Shown: positions 50,878 through 59,454, counted from the first letter of the stretch. The stretch: 64,000 nucleotides of DNA from Ruminococcus sp. (GCF_019423705.1 NZ_JAHZAX010000004.1:158847-222846); one strand, 5' to 3'. The notes: generated from the sequence alone by a model not told the origin. Program-made: numbers and translations.

Positions 50878-52029
50878 TTAGTATTCTATCCTCTCGACTG
50901 TGTAGCCGTCCTTTTCCAGCAGGTCGAGTATTCCGCCCTCGCCGACATAATGTGCCGCACCGACGACATAGAACACGTTTTTGTCCTCGTCAAGCAGCTT
51001 TTCGATAGCTGCCGCCATTGTTTTGTTTCTGTCATAAAGCATTTGGTTATTGTAATCTTCTGCGATCTTTTCATCGTCGGCAGTCTGCGCCGCAAGTTCG
51101 TCATTGTCGTCCTCTTCGATGAACTTATCTGTGTCGCCCGACTTCCAAGCTTCGTAAAGTTCTTCCATTGACTGCTTCTGTGTCTCCTGCGTCTCGCCCT
51201 CAAGGCTTCTGAACATCAGATCGTAAATATCGTCAGAGAAGTTTATAAGCATATTCATCTGAAAATCAACAGACTCGACTTCATATATCTCCTTGTTTTC
51301 GCTGTGGGCAAGCTCGAGAAGATAATTGTCTATGCCCTTGTCGCTGTCAAAGTCCATATCCTGTATGAGAAGAGAGTCCAGCGTGCTTGATACAGCCCAA
51401 GGTCTGTAAGCTTGCAAAGCGTCTGTGCTCATTCCCCAAGTGGAAAGATATTCGCCCAGTATTTTCATTCCGCCCTCGGAAATGTGATCTTTGAGGGTGG
51501 TGCCGTCATTATAAAGCATTTGCTTCATAAGATTTTTCATATATTCGCCGTCCTCGTTCGTCATAGTGATATCACATTCAACGGCAAGGATATCGGCGCT
51601 GTTGTAAGCGTCGGTCAGCGTTTTCGGCAGAGGATAACATTCGTCCTTGAGTGCGTGGAAAGAGCCAAGCATAGTCATTGTTCTGCCCTTATCGTCTGTT
51701 ACCTTCCACATTGCAGGTGTGATAGAAGAAGTCTCATCGTCTGCCTTGCTGTCGACAGAGCTTTCGCTTTGTGCGGCGGAGCTTGTGTTGTCTGCCGCCG
51801 AGGTATCTATATCGCTGCCGCTTTCTGCCGCAGAGCTTGTATCATCAGCCTTTGAAACTACCTCGGCTTTTGATACCGCAGAGGTCTCCCCAGCGCTTGA
51901 GTTTGAACTGGAATTTGCACCGCTTTCAGAGCAAGCGCAAAGCAGGCTTGCGCACAATGCGGCACAAGCTATAAGACTGAGCTTCCTTTTTGATGATAAA
52001 ATTCTTTCTGTCTTGCTAAATATTTTCAT
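50878..52029 (-). CDS. TraB/GumN-family lipoprotein
   Basis: 383 residues. Signal peptide ends SLLCAC (lipobox), then a long Ser/Asp/Ala linker (to about residue 98). The TraB/GumN (Tiki-like) domain follows with GSFHALKDECYPLP (GxxH), a central Glu/Cys strand ILAVECDI, and the C-terminal VVGAAHYVGEGGILDLLEKDGY (second GxxH). Such domains are related to metalloproteases; function at the bacterial surface is poorly known. It has its own promoter and is followed 50 bp on by paralogue A. Confidence 0.88.
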   Translation of the reverse strand: MKIFSKTERILSSKRKLSLIACAALCASLLCACSESGANSSSNSSAGETSAVSKAEVVSKADDTSSAAESGSDIDTSAADNTSSAAQSESSVDSKADDETSSITPAMWKVTDDKGRTMTMLGSFHALKDECYPLPKTLTDAYNSADILAVECDITMTNEDGEYMKNLMKQMLYNDGTTLKDHISEGGMKILGEYLSTWGMSTDALQAYRPWAVSSTLDSLLIQDMDFDSDKGIDNYLLELAHSENKEIYEVESVDFQMNMLINFSDDIYDLMFRSLEGETQETQKQSMEELYEAWKSGDTDKFIEEDDNDELAAQTADDEKIAEDYNNQMLYDRNKTMAAAIEKLLDEDKNVFYVVGAAHYVGEGGILDLLEKDGYTVERIEY

Positions 52030-52120
52030 AGGTTCTCCATTTCTTTCTTTTGTTGTTTTGCAATTTGGAACTTGACATCACGGGTCATATGTCTATATAA
52101 CTATTTATAATGTCTTTGTT

Positions 52121-52149
52121 ATTATAACATACATATTCAAATTTTTCAA
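52121..52149 (-). promoter_or_regulatory. Promoter of the TraB/GumN gene
   Basis: On the minus strand TTGAAA (52144-52149), 17 bp, TATAAT (52121-52126). Confidence 0.78.
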
Positions 52150-52222
52150 GTAGTTTGCTGTATTGAACGAAAGTATTATTAATGCAGTCTATGCAGATTC
52201 AATAATAAAAAATGGTTAGCTT

Positions 52223-52266
52223 AATGTAGGAGAAAATTGTTGTTCGACAAGGCTCACAACAATTTG
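52223..52266. repeat. Family A palindrome, degenerate long-arm variant
   Basis: ATGTAGGAGAAAATTGTTGT TCGACAAGGCTCACAACAAT TTGCGCCC. Same arms as at 13490, but the outer GGGGCGA/TCGCCC part is decayed. Confidence 0.6.
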
Positions 52267-52383
52267 CGCCCTCGACAGCCTTGATGAAGAAGAGGACGAT
52301 CTTGACTAAAAATATAAAAACGACACAACAAAACGGATAGCATAAAAGGCGCAAAAATACACCGAAAAAAGCACAAAATGCTA

Positions 52384-52412
52384 TTGCATTGCACCTTTGA
52401 CTGCGATATAAT
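52384..52412 (+). promoter_or_regulatory. Promoter of the GH43 gene
   Basis: TTGCAT (52384-52389), 17 bp, TATAAT (52407-52412). Confidence 0.75.
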
Positions 52413-52481
52413 GAGAACAAGTATAAATACAGATACAGACACAAAAACAGAAAATCAATAGAAGATCACGGAGGTATAAAT

Positions 52482-53999
52482 ATGATATATTCAAACCCTG
52501 TCGTATCGGGCTTTTATCCCGACCCGAGCGTTTGCAGAGCCGGAGATAAGTTTTATATGGTAACAAGCTCTTTTCAGTTTTTCCCGGGCGTGCCGCTGTT
52601 TGAAAGCGCCGACCTTGTGAACTGGACGCAGATAGGCCACGTTTTGACTCGTGAAAGCCAGCTGCCATTGGAGGGCGCAGGCTCAACAGGCGGAATTTAT
52701 GCGCCAACTATCAGATATAACGACGGCAGATTTTATATGGTGACCACCAATGTCACAAACGGCGGAAATTTCTATGTTTATACCGACGATATCCACGGCG
52801 AATGGTCTGACCCGATCTATGTTGCACAGGGCGGCATTGACCCGTCGCTTTACTTTGAAAACGGCAAAGCGTACTTTATGTCCAACGGCGAGGACGACGA
52901 GGGCAGACACGGCATTACACAATGCGAGATAAATGTCGAAAACGGCGAAAAGCTCACACCAAGCAAGATGATATGGGCAGGGGCTGGCGGACGTTTTCTT
53001 GAAAGCCCACACCTTTACAAGATCGGCAAAAGCTATTATCTTATGGCTTCCGAGGGCGGCACAGAATACGGCCATATGATAGTTTACGCAAAGGGCGATA
53101 CCCCTTATGGCCCGTTCGAGGGTTATAAAAACAACCCTGTTCTCACAAACAGAAACCTTGGCGGATATCAGATACAGGGCTGCGGTCACGGCGATCTTGT
53201 GGAAGATGAAAACGGCAATTTCTGGTGCTTGCACCTTGGCTTCCGCCAGATCCATCAATGGGTCATGCACCATACAACGGGCAGAGAAGTATACCTTGTG
53301 CCTGTAAAATTCGACAGCAAGGGCTGGTTCACAATGGGCGATAATGGCACTACAAAGGCTCAGTTTAACACTGATCTTATCCCCGACACGGTCAAGCAGG
53401 AGCATTGGAGCGAGTTCACATTCGAGAACACAAAAGTTGGCAGAGAATGGTGCTTTATGCAGAACCCTGATATGTCACTTTATGAGCTTTCAGACAAGGC
53501 CTTTTCTCTCAGGCCCAACGATCATACTATATTTGAAGCCGACGGCTCGCCTGCATTTGTCTGCATAAGACAAAAAGAAATGAACGAGACTGTCCAATGC
53601 GATCTAACCATAACAGAGGGCGAAGCAGGCCTTGTGTTCTATATGACCCCCGACCAGCATTATGAGATAGGCCTTAGAAAGACAGTCGAGGGCACGGAGC
53701 TTTTCCGCCGCCTTTGTATCGGCGATATCCGTCACGAAGATCATATCACAAAGCTCCCCGAGGGCGAAAGCGCCACAAAGCTTATCTGTAAGGCGGCTAA
53801 TTTCACCTACGCATTTTCCGCAGAGCTTGACGGCAAAGCCATTGATATGGGCGGCGCACAGGCGAAGTTCCTTTCGACGGAAGTTGCAGGCAATTTCACA
53901 GGCGTTGTGATAGGTCTTTACGCTCACAAGGTTGAGGGCAAAGGCGGCAAGGCAACATTCACGAACTTCTCCTGCAAAAATGACGAGATATATGAGTAA
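52482..53999 (+). CDS. Glycoside hydrolase family 43, beta-xylosidase-like
   Basis: 505 residues without a signal peptide, so it works in the cytosol. GFYPDPSVCRAGDKFYMVTSSF has the catalytic base Asp14; GGIDPSLYFENGKAYFM supplies the middle Asp, and RFLESPHLYKIG the catalytic Glu. A C-terminal beta-sandwich domain (about 320-505) is the usual GH43 xylosidase companion. It cleaves imported xylo- or arabino-oligosaccharides. GGAGG precedes the ATG. No transporter or xylose-utilisation genes are adjacent. Confidence 0.95.
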   Translation: MIYSNPVVSGFYPDPSVCRAGDKFYMVTSSFQFFPGVPLFESADLVNWTQIGHVLTRESQLPLEGAGSTGGIYAPTIRYNDGRFYMVTTNVTNGGNFYVYTDDIHGEWSDPIYVAQGGIDPSLYFENGKAYFMSNGEDDEGRHGITQCEINVENGEKLTPSKMIWAGAGGRFLESPHLYKIGKSYYLMASEGGTEYGHMIVYAKGDTPYGPFEGYKNNPVLTNRNLGGYQIQGCGHGDLVEDENGNFWCLHLGFRQIHQWVMHHTTGREVYLVPVKFDSKGWFTMGDNGTTKAQFNTDLIPDTVKQEHWSEFTFENTKVGREWCFMQNPDMSLYELSDKAFSLRPNDHTIFEADGSPAFVCIRQKEMNETVQCDLTITEGEAGLVFYMTPDQHYEIGLRKTVEGTELFRRLCIGDIRHEDHITKLPEGESATKLICKAANFTYAFSAELDGKAIDMGGAQAKFLSTEVAGNFTGVVIGLYAHKVEGKGGKATFTNFSCKNDEIYE

Positions 54000-54057
54000 T
54001 TCGGCAGTTGCGGCTTGAACTGACTTTACTACATTCTTAAATAACTTAATAATTTTG

Positions 54058-54088
54058 GGCGGATAGTGGTTCTATCCGCTCATTTTTT
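54058..54088 (+). terminator. Terminator of the GH43 gene
   Basis: GGCGGATAG, TGGTT, CTATCCGCT, CA, TTTTTT. Confidence 0.88.
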
Positions 54089-54100
54089 ATAAGCCCTAAA

Positions 54101-54178
54101 CAATTGGCGTAAATACGCTGTTTATATGTAGGGGCGAACAGCGTTCGCCCGTTGATTTGTGGCTTTTGCGACAGACCG
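54101..54178. repeat. Family A palindrome with the inner part of the 130-bp element
   Basis: CAATTGGCGTAAATACGCTG, TTTATATGTAGGGGCGAACA, GCGTTCGCCCGTTGATTTG: 49 bp identical to the middle of 1255-1384, then a GCGACAG end. The left half with GGGACG is missing. Confidence 0.72.
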
Positions 54179-54276
54179 AAATCCCCGTAAAATGGGGGTT
54201 TTTGCTATATCGAACTTGTGTGCCTGTGAAATATGTCAAATTTTTTAGTCATATCGGCGAAAACGCTTAATTTTTG

Positions 54277-54305
54277 TTGCCAAATTGTAACCTTTGTGAT
54301 ATTAT
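54277..54305 (+). promoter_or_regulatory. Promoter of the CHAP-protein gene
   Basis: TTGCCA (54277-54282), 17 bp, TATTAT (54300-54305). Confidence 0.72.
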
Positions 54306-54312
54306 GAGCTTA

Positions 54313-54376
54313 CAGCCCGAAAAATGGTCGGGCTGCGCTTTGTCGCTTTCGTCGAAAACGATAAAGCTAAGGTATG
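54313..54376 (+). promoter_or_regulatory. Structured leader of the CHAP-protein gene
   Basis: CAGCCCGA (54313-54320) pairs with TCGGGCTG (54328-54335) right at the predicted transcript start. GCTTT-CGT ... ACG-AT-AAAGC (54345-54367) forms a second stem, followed by TAAGG. The AAAGCTAAGG string recalls part of the c-di-GMP-I aptamer, but its GGCAAACC half is absent, so no riboswitch class is assigned. Confidence 0.35.
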
Positions 54377-54382
54377 GATATT

Positions 54383-56593
54383 ATGAAGAAAAGAGGCGTA
54401 ACACAAATGGCGTCACAAGCCTTTTCGGCAACACAAACACATAACAACAGGATAAAATATATCATTGCGGCGGTGGGAGCGCTTGTGTGCGCAATTTTCG
54501 CAGGTCTGTTCACTATGCCTGCGAACGCAGTTTATTACAACGAGCAGACTGTTACAGTCGATTACAACTATCAGACTGTTGACAGCTTTGAGGGCGTTGA
54601 CGCACAGTATGTACTGGGATATTCAGACACGGGCTATTATTGCTGCGCTGGATATGTTTCAAGATTTTATGAGGAAAAATTCGGCGTAACGGTCTATAAT
54701 ATCAATATGGTTGACGATAAGCCGAGCGTTTATGTGTGGGGCAAAAAGGCAGAGCTGCGCACAGTTTCCAACCCGAAGCCCGGCGATATTATGCAGGATA
54801 AGGACTATTCCCACGTTGCAATCGTAAAAGACTGCAATGCCGGCACGGCGACCCTTATCGAGCAGAATTATAAGTGGACGTGGAATAATCAGGTTTATAC
54901 AGTCGTGAACAGAAAGGTGCTCACAAAGAACCATTATTTCTATCGCCTGTATATAAACGGCGTTGAGCAGTCTCTCGATATGGACGAAACGCCCCCCGCT
55001 ATCAACAATGTCAGAAGCGAGAATATCACAAAAAATGGCTATACATTGAAGGCTGATATCTCCGACAACAGGGGCGTTGCTTCGGTGAATGTCACGACCT
55101 ATTTTTCGGGGGATTCATCAAATAAGATATCACGCACATTCACCACGGCGGTGAACGACCTTTCTTATTCAGTCAAGACCTCGTCATTCGGCAGCAAGGA
55201 CGGATATTATGTTTCCGTCATCACAGCAACGGACGAAGCAGGCAATCAGTCGCAGCAGACTGTAAAGACTTATGTCGATACCACAGCGCCGAAGATATCG
55301 GCGGTAAAGGTCACGGATATAACCGCAAAGGGCTATAAAATTTCCTGCACGGTCACGGACGCAAACGGCATTGCAAAGGTCACTTTCCCGACTTATACCA
55401 CAAAGAGCGGCGAGGCTTCAAAGAAGTTCGCTGTCGGCACGCTCAGCGGAAACACAGCAAAGGCTGATATCTCCACCGCCGATCATTCAAATCAGAGCGG
55501 CGAATATGTAACAAAGATAACAGTATATGACAAATACGGCAACACAGCCACAAAAACTGTCAAAACGACGATAAAGCTTGCAACATCTGTCAAGCTGAGC
55601 AAATCGAGCCTTACAGTCGAAAAGGGCAAGACTTCATCGCTTACGGCCGCAATGAACGGCGGCACAGGGCTTACAGACTATGTATCTTGGAAATCTTCCG
55701 ACAGCAAGGTCGCAGCGGTCTCAAGCGGCAAGGTCACGGCAAAGGGCATTGGCAAGGCAACTATCACAGCCTATACCACAGGCGGAAAGACCGCAAAATG
55801 CACAGTCACAGTAACATCAAAGATATCAAACTGCAAAATATCCGCAGTCGGCGATCAGATATACACAGGCAAGGCGATATCACCACAGCCAAAGGTCACG
55901 GACGGCACGAAAACGCTGACGAAAAACACAGATTATACTCTCAGCTATTCGGCAAATAAGTCCATAGGCACAGCCACGATAAAGATCACAGGCAAGGGCT
56001 ATTATAAGGGCGAAAAGAGCGTTACATTCAAGATACGTCCTGCAACGGTCACAGGCGGAAAAATAGCCGCTACGGGCGAGAAAAGCCTTAAAATAAGTTG
56101 GTCGAAAACAAATGGCGCAGAAAAATATATCGTTTATAGATATGATACTAAGGATAAAAAGTGGGTCAGACTGAAAATAGTCGACGGGCTCACATATACC
56201 GATACAGGGCTTTCGAGAGCAACGGGCTATACTTATAAGATCAAAGCGCTGAAATATGTCGGCGGAAAAGAGTTCGCCTCTAAGAAACCGTCAGCAGCTA
56301 TCGAGGGCGTGACAAAGCCTGCGAAAGCAACTTGTAAAGTGAAGTCGGGTAAATCGGGACAGCTTACAGTTAGCTGGAATTCAGTTGGCGGCGCAACGGG
56401 ATATGAGGTGTACCTGTCAGACGACGGAACAGCGTTCAAGAAAGTTAGTACAGTCAAGGGAGCAACATCAGCGACTTTGAAGAACTTGGATAAATTTTCA
56501 TTGAAGTTTGTTAAAGTCAGAGCGTATAAAACCGTCAATGGAGTGACATCTTATGGAGCGTATTCGAGCGTAGTTATGGCATTAGTTTCGTAA
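54383..56593 (+). CDS. Secreted CHAP amidase/peptidase with GBS-Bsp-like, Ig-like and fibronectin III repeats
   Basis: 736 residues from ATG 54383 (AAGG 10 bases upstream); ATG 54374 and ATG 54407 (AGAGG upstream) are also possible. The N-terminal signal region ends TMPANA. A CHAP/NlpC-like domain (about 55-180) has Cys in YYCCAGYV and His in YSHVAIVKD. Two GBS-Bsp-like repeats (about 215-395), a Big_2 Ig-like domain (YVSWKSSDSKVAAVSSGKVTA), a YTGKAISPQPKV beta repeat and two FN3 domains follow. It likely cleaves peptidoglycan cross-bridges or host glycoprotein outside the cell; the repeats bind wall or glycans. Confidence 0.88.
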   Translation: MKKRGVTQMASQAFSATQTHNNRIKYIIAAVGALVCAIFAGLFTMPANAVYYNEQTVTVDYNYQTVDSFEGVDAQYVLGYSDTGYYCCAGYVSRFYEEKFGVTVYNINMVDDKPSVYVWGKKAELRTVSNPKPGDIMQDKDYSHVAIVKDCNAGTATLIEQNYKWTWNNQVYTVVNRKVLTKNHYFYRLYINGVEQSLDMDETPPAINNVRSENITKNGYTLKADISDNRGVASVNVTTYFSGDSSNKISRTFTTAVNDLSYSVKTSSFGSKDGYYVSVITATDEAGNQSQQTVKTYVDTTAPKISAVKVTDITAKGYKISCTVTDANGIAKVTFPTYTTKSGEASKKFAVGTLSGNTAKADISTADHSNQSGEYVTKITVYDKYGNTATKTVKTTIKLATSVKLSKSSLTVEKGKTSSLTAAMNGGTGLTDYVSWKSSDSKVAAVSSGKVTAKGIGKATITAYTTGGKTAKCTVTVTSKISNCKISAVGDQIYTGKAISPQPKVTDGTKTLTKNTDYTLSYSANKSIGTATIKITGKGYYKGEKSVTFKIRPATVTGGKIAATGEKSLKISWSKTNGAEKYIVYRYDTKDKKWVRLKIVDGLTYTDTGLSRATGYTYKIKALKYVGGKEFASKKPSAAIEGVTKPAKATCKVKSGKSGQLTVSWNSVGGATGYEVYLSDDGTAFKKVSTVKGATSATLKNLDKFSLKFVKVRAYKTVNGVTSYGAYSSVVMALVS

Positions 56594-56610
56594 TAGAGAA
56601 CATAGCTTTT

Positions 56611-56666
56611 AAGTGAGGAATGAGGAGTGAGGAATGAAGGAATCGCCTAGCGGCGATGGATTTTAA
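56611..56666 (+). repeat. Family B repeat
   Basis: AGTGAGGAATGAGGAGTGAG GAATGAAGGAATCGCCTAGC GGCGATGGATTTT. Confidence 0.72.
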
Positions 56667-56702
56667 AATGGGGAATAGAGAAAGCGTGAATTTGCAGTAT
56701 TT

Positions 56703-56752
56703 TTGTAGGGTCGAACATCGTTCGCCCGTTACTTTTGAGTTTTTCGACAGCC
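56703..56752. repeat. Family A palindrome with MITE-like end
   Basis: TTGTAGGGTCGAACATCGTT CGCCCGTTAC, then GTTTTTCGACAGCCTC, matching the right end of the 130-bp element (TTTTTCAACAGTCTC). Confidence 0.68.
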
Positions 56753-56756
56753 TCCA

Positions 56757-56790
56757 AGAAGCATAGCAGAAGCTGTGCTTCTTTTTTTTA
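56757..56790 (+). terminator. Terminator after the CHAP gene
   Basis: AGAAGCATAGCAGAAGCTGT GCTTCTTTTTTT. Confidence 0.88.
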
Positions 56791-56876
56791 TCTTTTAGCG
56801 ATTTTGCGACACAACAACGTCACAAGAATATTTTGAAATAATATGCAAAAACTATCTCCGAAAAGGAGGTCAAACT

Positions 56877-57563
56877 ATGAAATCTTCAAAAATATCAGTA
56901 GGGCTCGGAGCAAAAGCCGCCGCAGCTGTGACTGCGCTTATGATGTCGCTGGCTGGGATATCGGCGGCGAGCGGACGAGCTGATAACGTGCTTTCGCAAA
57001 TGGGGTCAAGCGGAAACGAGGTCAAAGCTATACAGGAAAGACTTAAAGAGCGTGGGCTTTTTAACGACTCTGTTACGGGATATTACGGCGAAAAAACACG
57101 ACAGGCTGTGCTTAAATTCCAAAAACAACAGGGAATAAGCCAAACAGGTACCGCAGGGTCGCAAACTCTTAGAGCGCTGGGTATATCAATCGGCTCTGTG
57201 CCTTCCGCTACTGAGCAGAATATCAACTTGCTGGCTAGAATTATCTCCGCAGAAGCAAGGGGCGAACCTTACGTCGGACAGGTCGCCGTGGGAGCGGTCA
57301 TTTTAAATCGTATCGAGCACCCATCGTTCCCCGATACCCTGTCGGGGGTCATCTATCAAAACGGCGCTTTTACTGCAGTCGTGGACGGCCAGTTCAATGA
57401 GCCTGTGGCGGATTCCGCCTATAACGCCGCCCGTGACGCACTCAACGGCTGGGATCCAACAGGGGGCTGTATTTATTATTATAACCCGGCGAAAACCTCT
57501 AATGCCTATATGCACTCAAAACCAACTGTCACGGTCATCGGCAGCCATAGATTTTGTTTGTGA
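56877..57563 (+). CDS. sleB: Spore cortex-lytic enzyme SleB-like
   Basis: 228 residues. A signal peptide (about 1-32) precedes a peptidoglycan-binding domain (about 42-105: GSSGNEVKAIQERLKERGLF...KFQKQQGI) and the SleB hydrolase domain (about 115-228: LARIISAEARGEPYVGQVAVGAVILNR with the catalytic Glu, NGAFTAVVDGQFN, and the C-terminal GSHRFCL). It is a lytic transglycosylase that opens the spore cortex at germination. AAAAGGAGG lies 6 bases before the ATG. Its usual partner ypeB is 14 kb upstream on the other strand. Confidence 0.92.
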   Translation: MKSSKISVGLGAKAAAAVTALMMSLAGISAASGRADNVLSQMGSSGNEVKAIQERLKERGLFNDSVTGYYGEKTRQAVLKFQKQQGISQTGTAGSQTLRALGISIGSVPSATEQNINLLARIISAEARGEPYVGQVAVGAVILNRIEHPSFPDTLSGVIYQNGAFTAVVDGQFNEPVADSAYNAARDALNGWDPTGGCIYYYNPAKTSNAYMHSKPTVTVIGSHRFCL

Positions 57564-57570
57564 TGTTTAT

Positions 57571-57619
57571 AACAGCAAGACCGCCCTGTATATCGCAGAG
57601 CGGTCTTGTTATGTTTTTT
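57571..57619. terminator. Terminator of sleB (also faces the PASTA gene)
   Basis: AACAGCAAGACCGC ... GCGGTCTTGTT then TTTTTT. It touches the stop codon of the converging PASTA gene. Confidence 0.85.
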
Positions 57620-58910
57620 ATCCGTAGAAATAATAGTCTCCGCCGCCAATGGAGAAGGGCATTTGCGAAAAAATATCGCCGTATTTGTGGCTGACGTGAT
57701 CTATCAGATCGCTGAACTTTTCGCTGTTTGAAAAGTCGATCTTTATGGCTTCGACCCATGCTGCCGTCTCGGGATAAATGTATTCCACATTGGCGATGTT
57801 GTATGCAGTCTTGTTTTCATCAAGCTCTTTTGCAATGGCCTGCATATCTATGTCGGCGTTGGCAACAAGGCTGTCGATTTTGATCTCAACATAGGATAAG
57901 TCAACATTGCAGGCGGACAAAAGGGCTTTCATTTCATTGATGTTGTGCTCGTATGCAACGCCTATCAAGCAAACGCCCTCTGTTTCGGATATTGCACAAC
58001 TGGTGTATTTTGGCTGATAGCCTTTATCGGCAAGCTTTTTTACGATATTTTGGATAGATTTTAAGCTTGTGACAGGCTCATCGCTGACGGTGAGATCGCC
58101 GCTTGGCTCTTTATAATATGTGTGAACATCGCAAAGCGCAGGGTCAACGCCGTAGGCCTCAAGATACGCCTTTATGCGCAAAACATTGTCGGAAGTTCCT
58201 GCCACAACGTCAAGATAATCAACGCAGTTTTCAATGGACAAAATGCCAAATTCTGCGGACTTTGCGTTTAGGATAGACTGAATAACGGCGGTGTCACTAG
58301 CGTTTTCAAGGGCGGTCTGCCGCTGGTCGTTTTCAAGGTCTATTGGGATAGAAACGTCATTTTTGTTTTCAACTTCCGCTTCTGAGTTCGTTTCGGTCAA
58401 AGCGCCTTTGCTTACATATATCGTCACGATATCGCCCTGCGGAACGACTGAATTTGCTGACGGGTCGGTCTTGACCACATTGCCTGCCTCAACGTTGTCG
58501 TCATATATCTCTCGAATGACCGCAACGCCCCCTGCTTTGGTGACAAGCTGTTTTACGCTGTCGGCGGACATATTTTTCATATTGGGAATGGTGAAAAATT
58601 GGTCGTCTGTTGGGGCTGCCGCAGCGGAAGCCTTGCTGCTGTCGGCGATATCGGGAATGTCAGAATTCAAAAGCTGGCTGAATGAAAAAGCTCCCACAAC
58701 CAATGCGGCGCAGGCTGCGATAATGACAGCGCTTGTTTTGTTCTTTTTAACTTTTATTTTTTGCGACTTTTGCGGCAAGGGCGTGTCGTCAATGATCTCA
58801 GACGTGGTGCTGGTGATGAAAGCCTTACTGTCTATTTTTTGCATAAGCTTTTCAAGCCCGCTGGCTTTGTTTTGCTGATGAGCCTGAGCCATTATCTCTG
58901 TCATTTTCAT
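57618..58910 (-). CDS. Single-pass membrane protein with extracytoplasmic PASTA domain; candidate sigma-factor partner
   Basis: 430 residues from ATG 58910 (AAGGAGG 9 bases upstream). Cytosolic N-terminus of 58 residues, transmembrane helix 59-82, Ala/Ser linker, a PASTA domain (about 104-168: TIPNMKNMSADSVKQLVTKAGG...SVVPQGDIVTIYVSKG), then about 260 residues I do not recognise. PASTA domains bind muropeptides or beta-lactams in Ser/Thr kinases and PBPs; no kinase domain is present here. Its start lies inside the sigma-factor gene by 59 bases, so the two are translationally linked. Probably a membrane regulator (anti-sigma-like) of that factor. Confidence 0.78.
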   Translation of the reverse strand: MKMTEIMAQAHQQNKASGLEKLMQKIDSKAFITSTTSEIIDDTPLPQKSQKIKVKKNKTSAVIIAACAALVVGAFSFSQLLNSDIPDIADSSKASAAAAPTDDQFFTIPNMKNMSADSVKQLVTKAGGVAVIREIYDDNVEAGNVVKTDPSANSVVPQGDIVTIYVSKGALTETNSEAEVENKNDVSIPIDLENDQRQTALENASDTAVIQSILNAKSAEFGILSIENCVDYLDVVAGTSDNVLRIKAYLEAYGVDPALCDVHTYYKEPSGDLTVSDEPVTSLKSIQNIVKKLADKGYQPKYTSCAISETEGVCLIGVAYEHNINEMKALLSACNVDLSYVEIKIDSLVANADIDMQAIAKELDENKTAYNIANVEYIYPETAAWVEAIKIDFSNSEKFSDLIDHVSHKYGDIFSQMPFSIGGGDYYFYG

Positions 58911-59454
58911 AGCTTTTGTCCTCCTTTTCCAAATTTTTTTGGTTGTCTGAATTTTCACAATAAGTCTTTTTAAGCTTGTCCAGCATACGGTATATCTTTG
59001 ATTTCACCGTGGATTGGGGCAGCTTTGTGATAGCGGCGGTCTTTTTTATCGTATAGCCGTATTGATAATGCAAAACGAAAATGCGATAGGTGAGCTCGTC
59101 CGCTTTTTTTAGCGTCCCCATAACCTGCTCATAGTCGAAAAAGTCTGCATTTTCAAGCTTTCTTAGCATTTTGTCATCGGGAATGTCAAGGCTGTCGATA
59201 TCCTCGAAAGTGTTTTTCTCTTTGTCTTTGTAATGGTCGGCAACATAGCGCTTTGCTATCCGCAGAATGTAATGTTTTGGATTTCGTATCTTTCCCTCTG
59301 TATTGATAAGCGCTCGGTAAAAATCAAGATAAACGCTTTGCAAAGCGTCCTCGATAAGCTCACGACAGTTAAATTTCAATGCCAGATATTTGCATATGTA
59401 ATCGTAAGTATCATTATAAGTCTTGACGAAAATATCGCTGAATTTGTCATTCAC
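58852..59454 (-). CDS. RNA polymerase sigma-70 family (ECF-like) factor
   Basis: 200 residues from GTG 59454, with GGGGG 7 bases upstream; ATG codons further up lack a site. Region 2 is YDYICKYLALKFNCRELIEDALQSVYLDFYRAL with the NPKHYILRIAKRYVADHYK helix. Region 4 is DELTYRIFVLHYQYGYTIKKTAAITKLPQSTVKSKIYRMLDKLKKTY. It directs RNA polymerase to a regulon not visible here. The last 59 bases overlap the PASTA gene. No obvious copy of its own promoter class was identified upstream. Confidence 0.88.
   Translation of the reverse strand: MNDKFSDIFVKTYNDTYDYICKYLALKFNCRELIEDALQSVYLDFYRALINTEGKIRNPKHYILRIAKRYVADHYKDKEKNTFEDIDSLDIPDDKMLRKLENADFFDYEQVMGTLKKADELTYRIFVLHYQYGYTIKKTAAITKLPQSTVKSKIYRMLDKLKKTYCENSDNQKNLEKEDKSYENDRDNGSGSSAKQSQRA

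Noticed and set aside
52199..52444. 62-81 codon open frames on the minus strand between the TraB and GH43 genes
   Set aside because: They run through a family A repeat and the GH43 promoter, and lack ribosome-binding sites.
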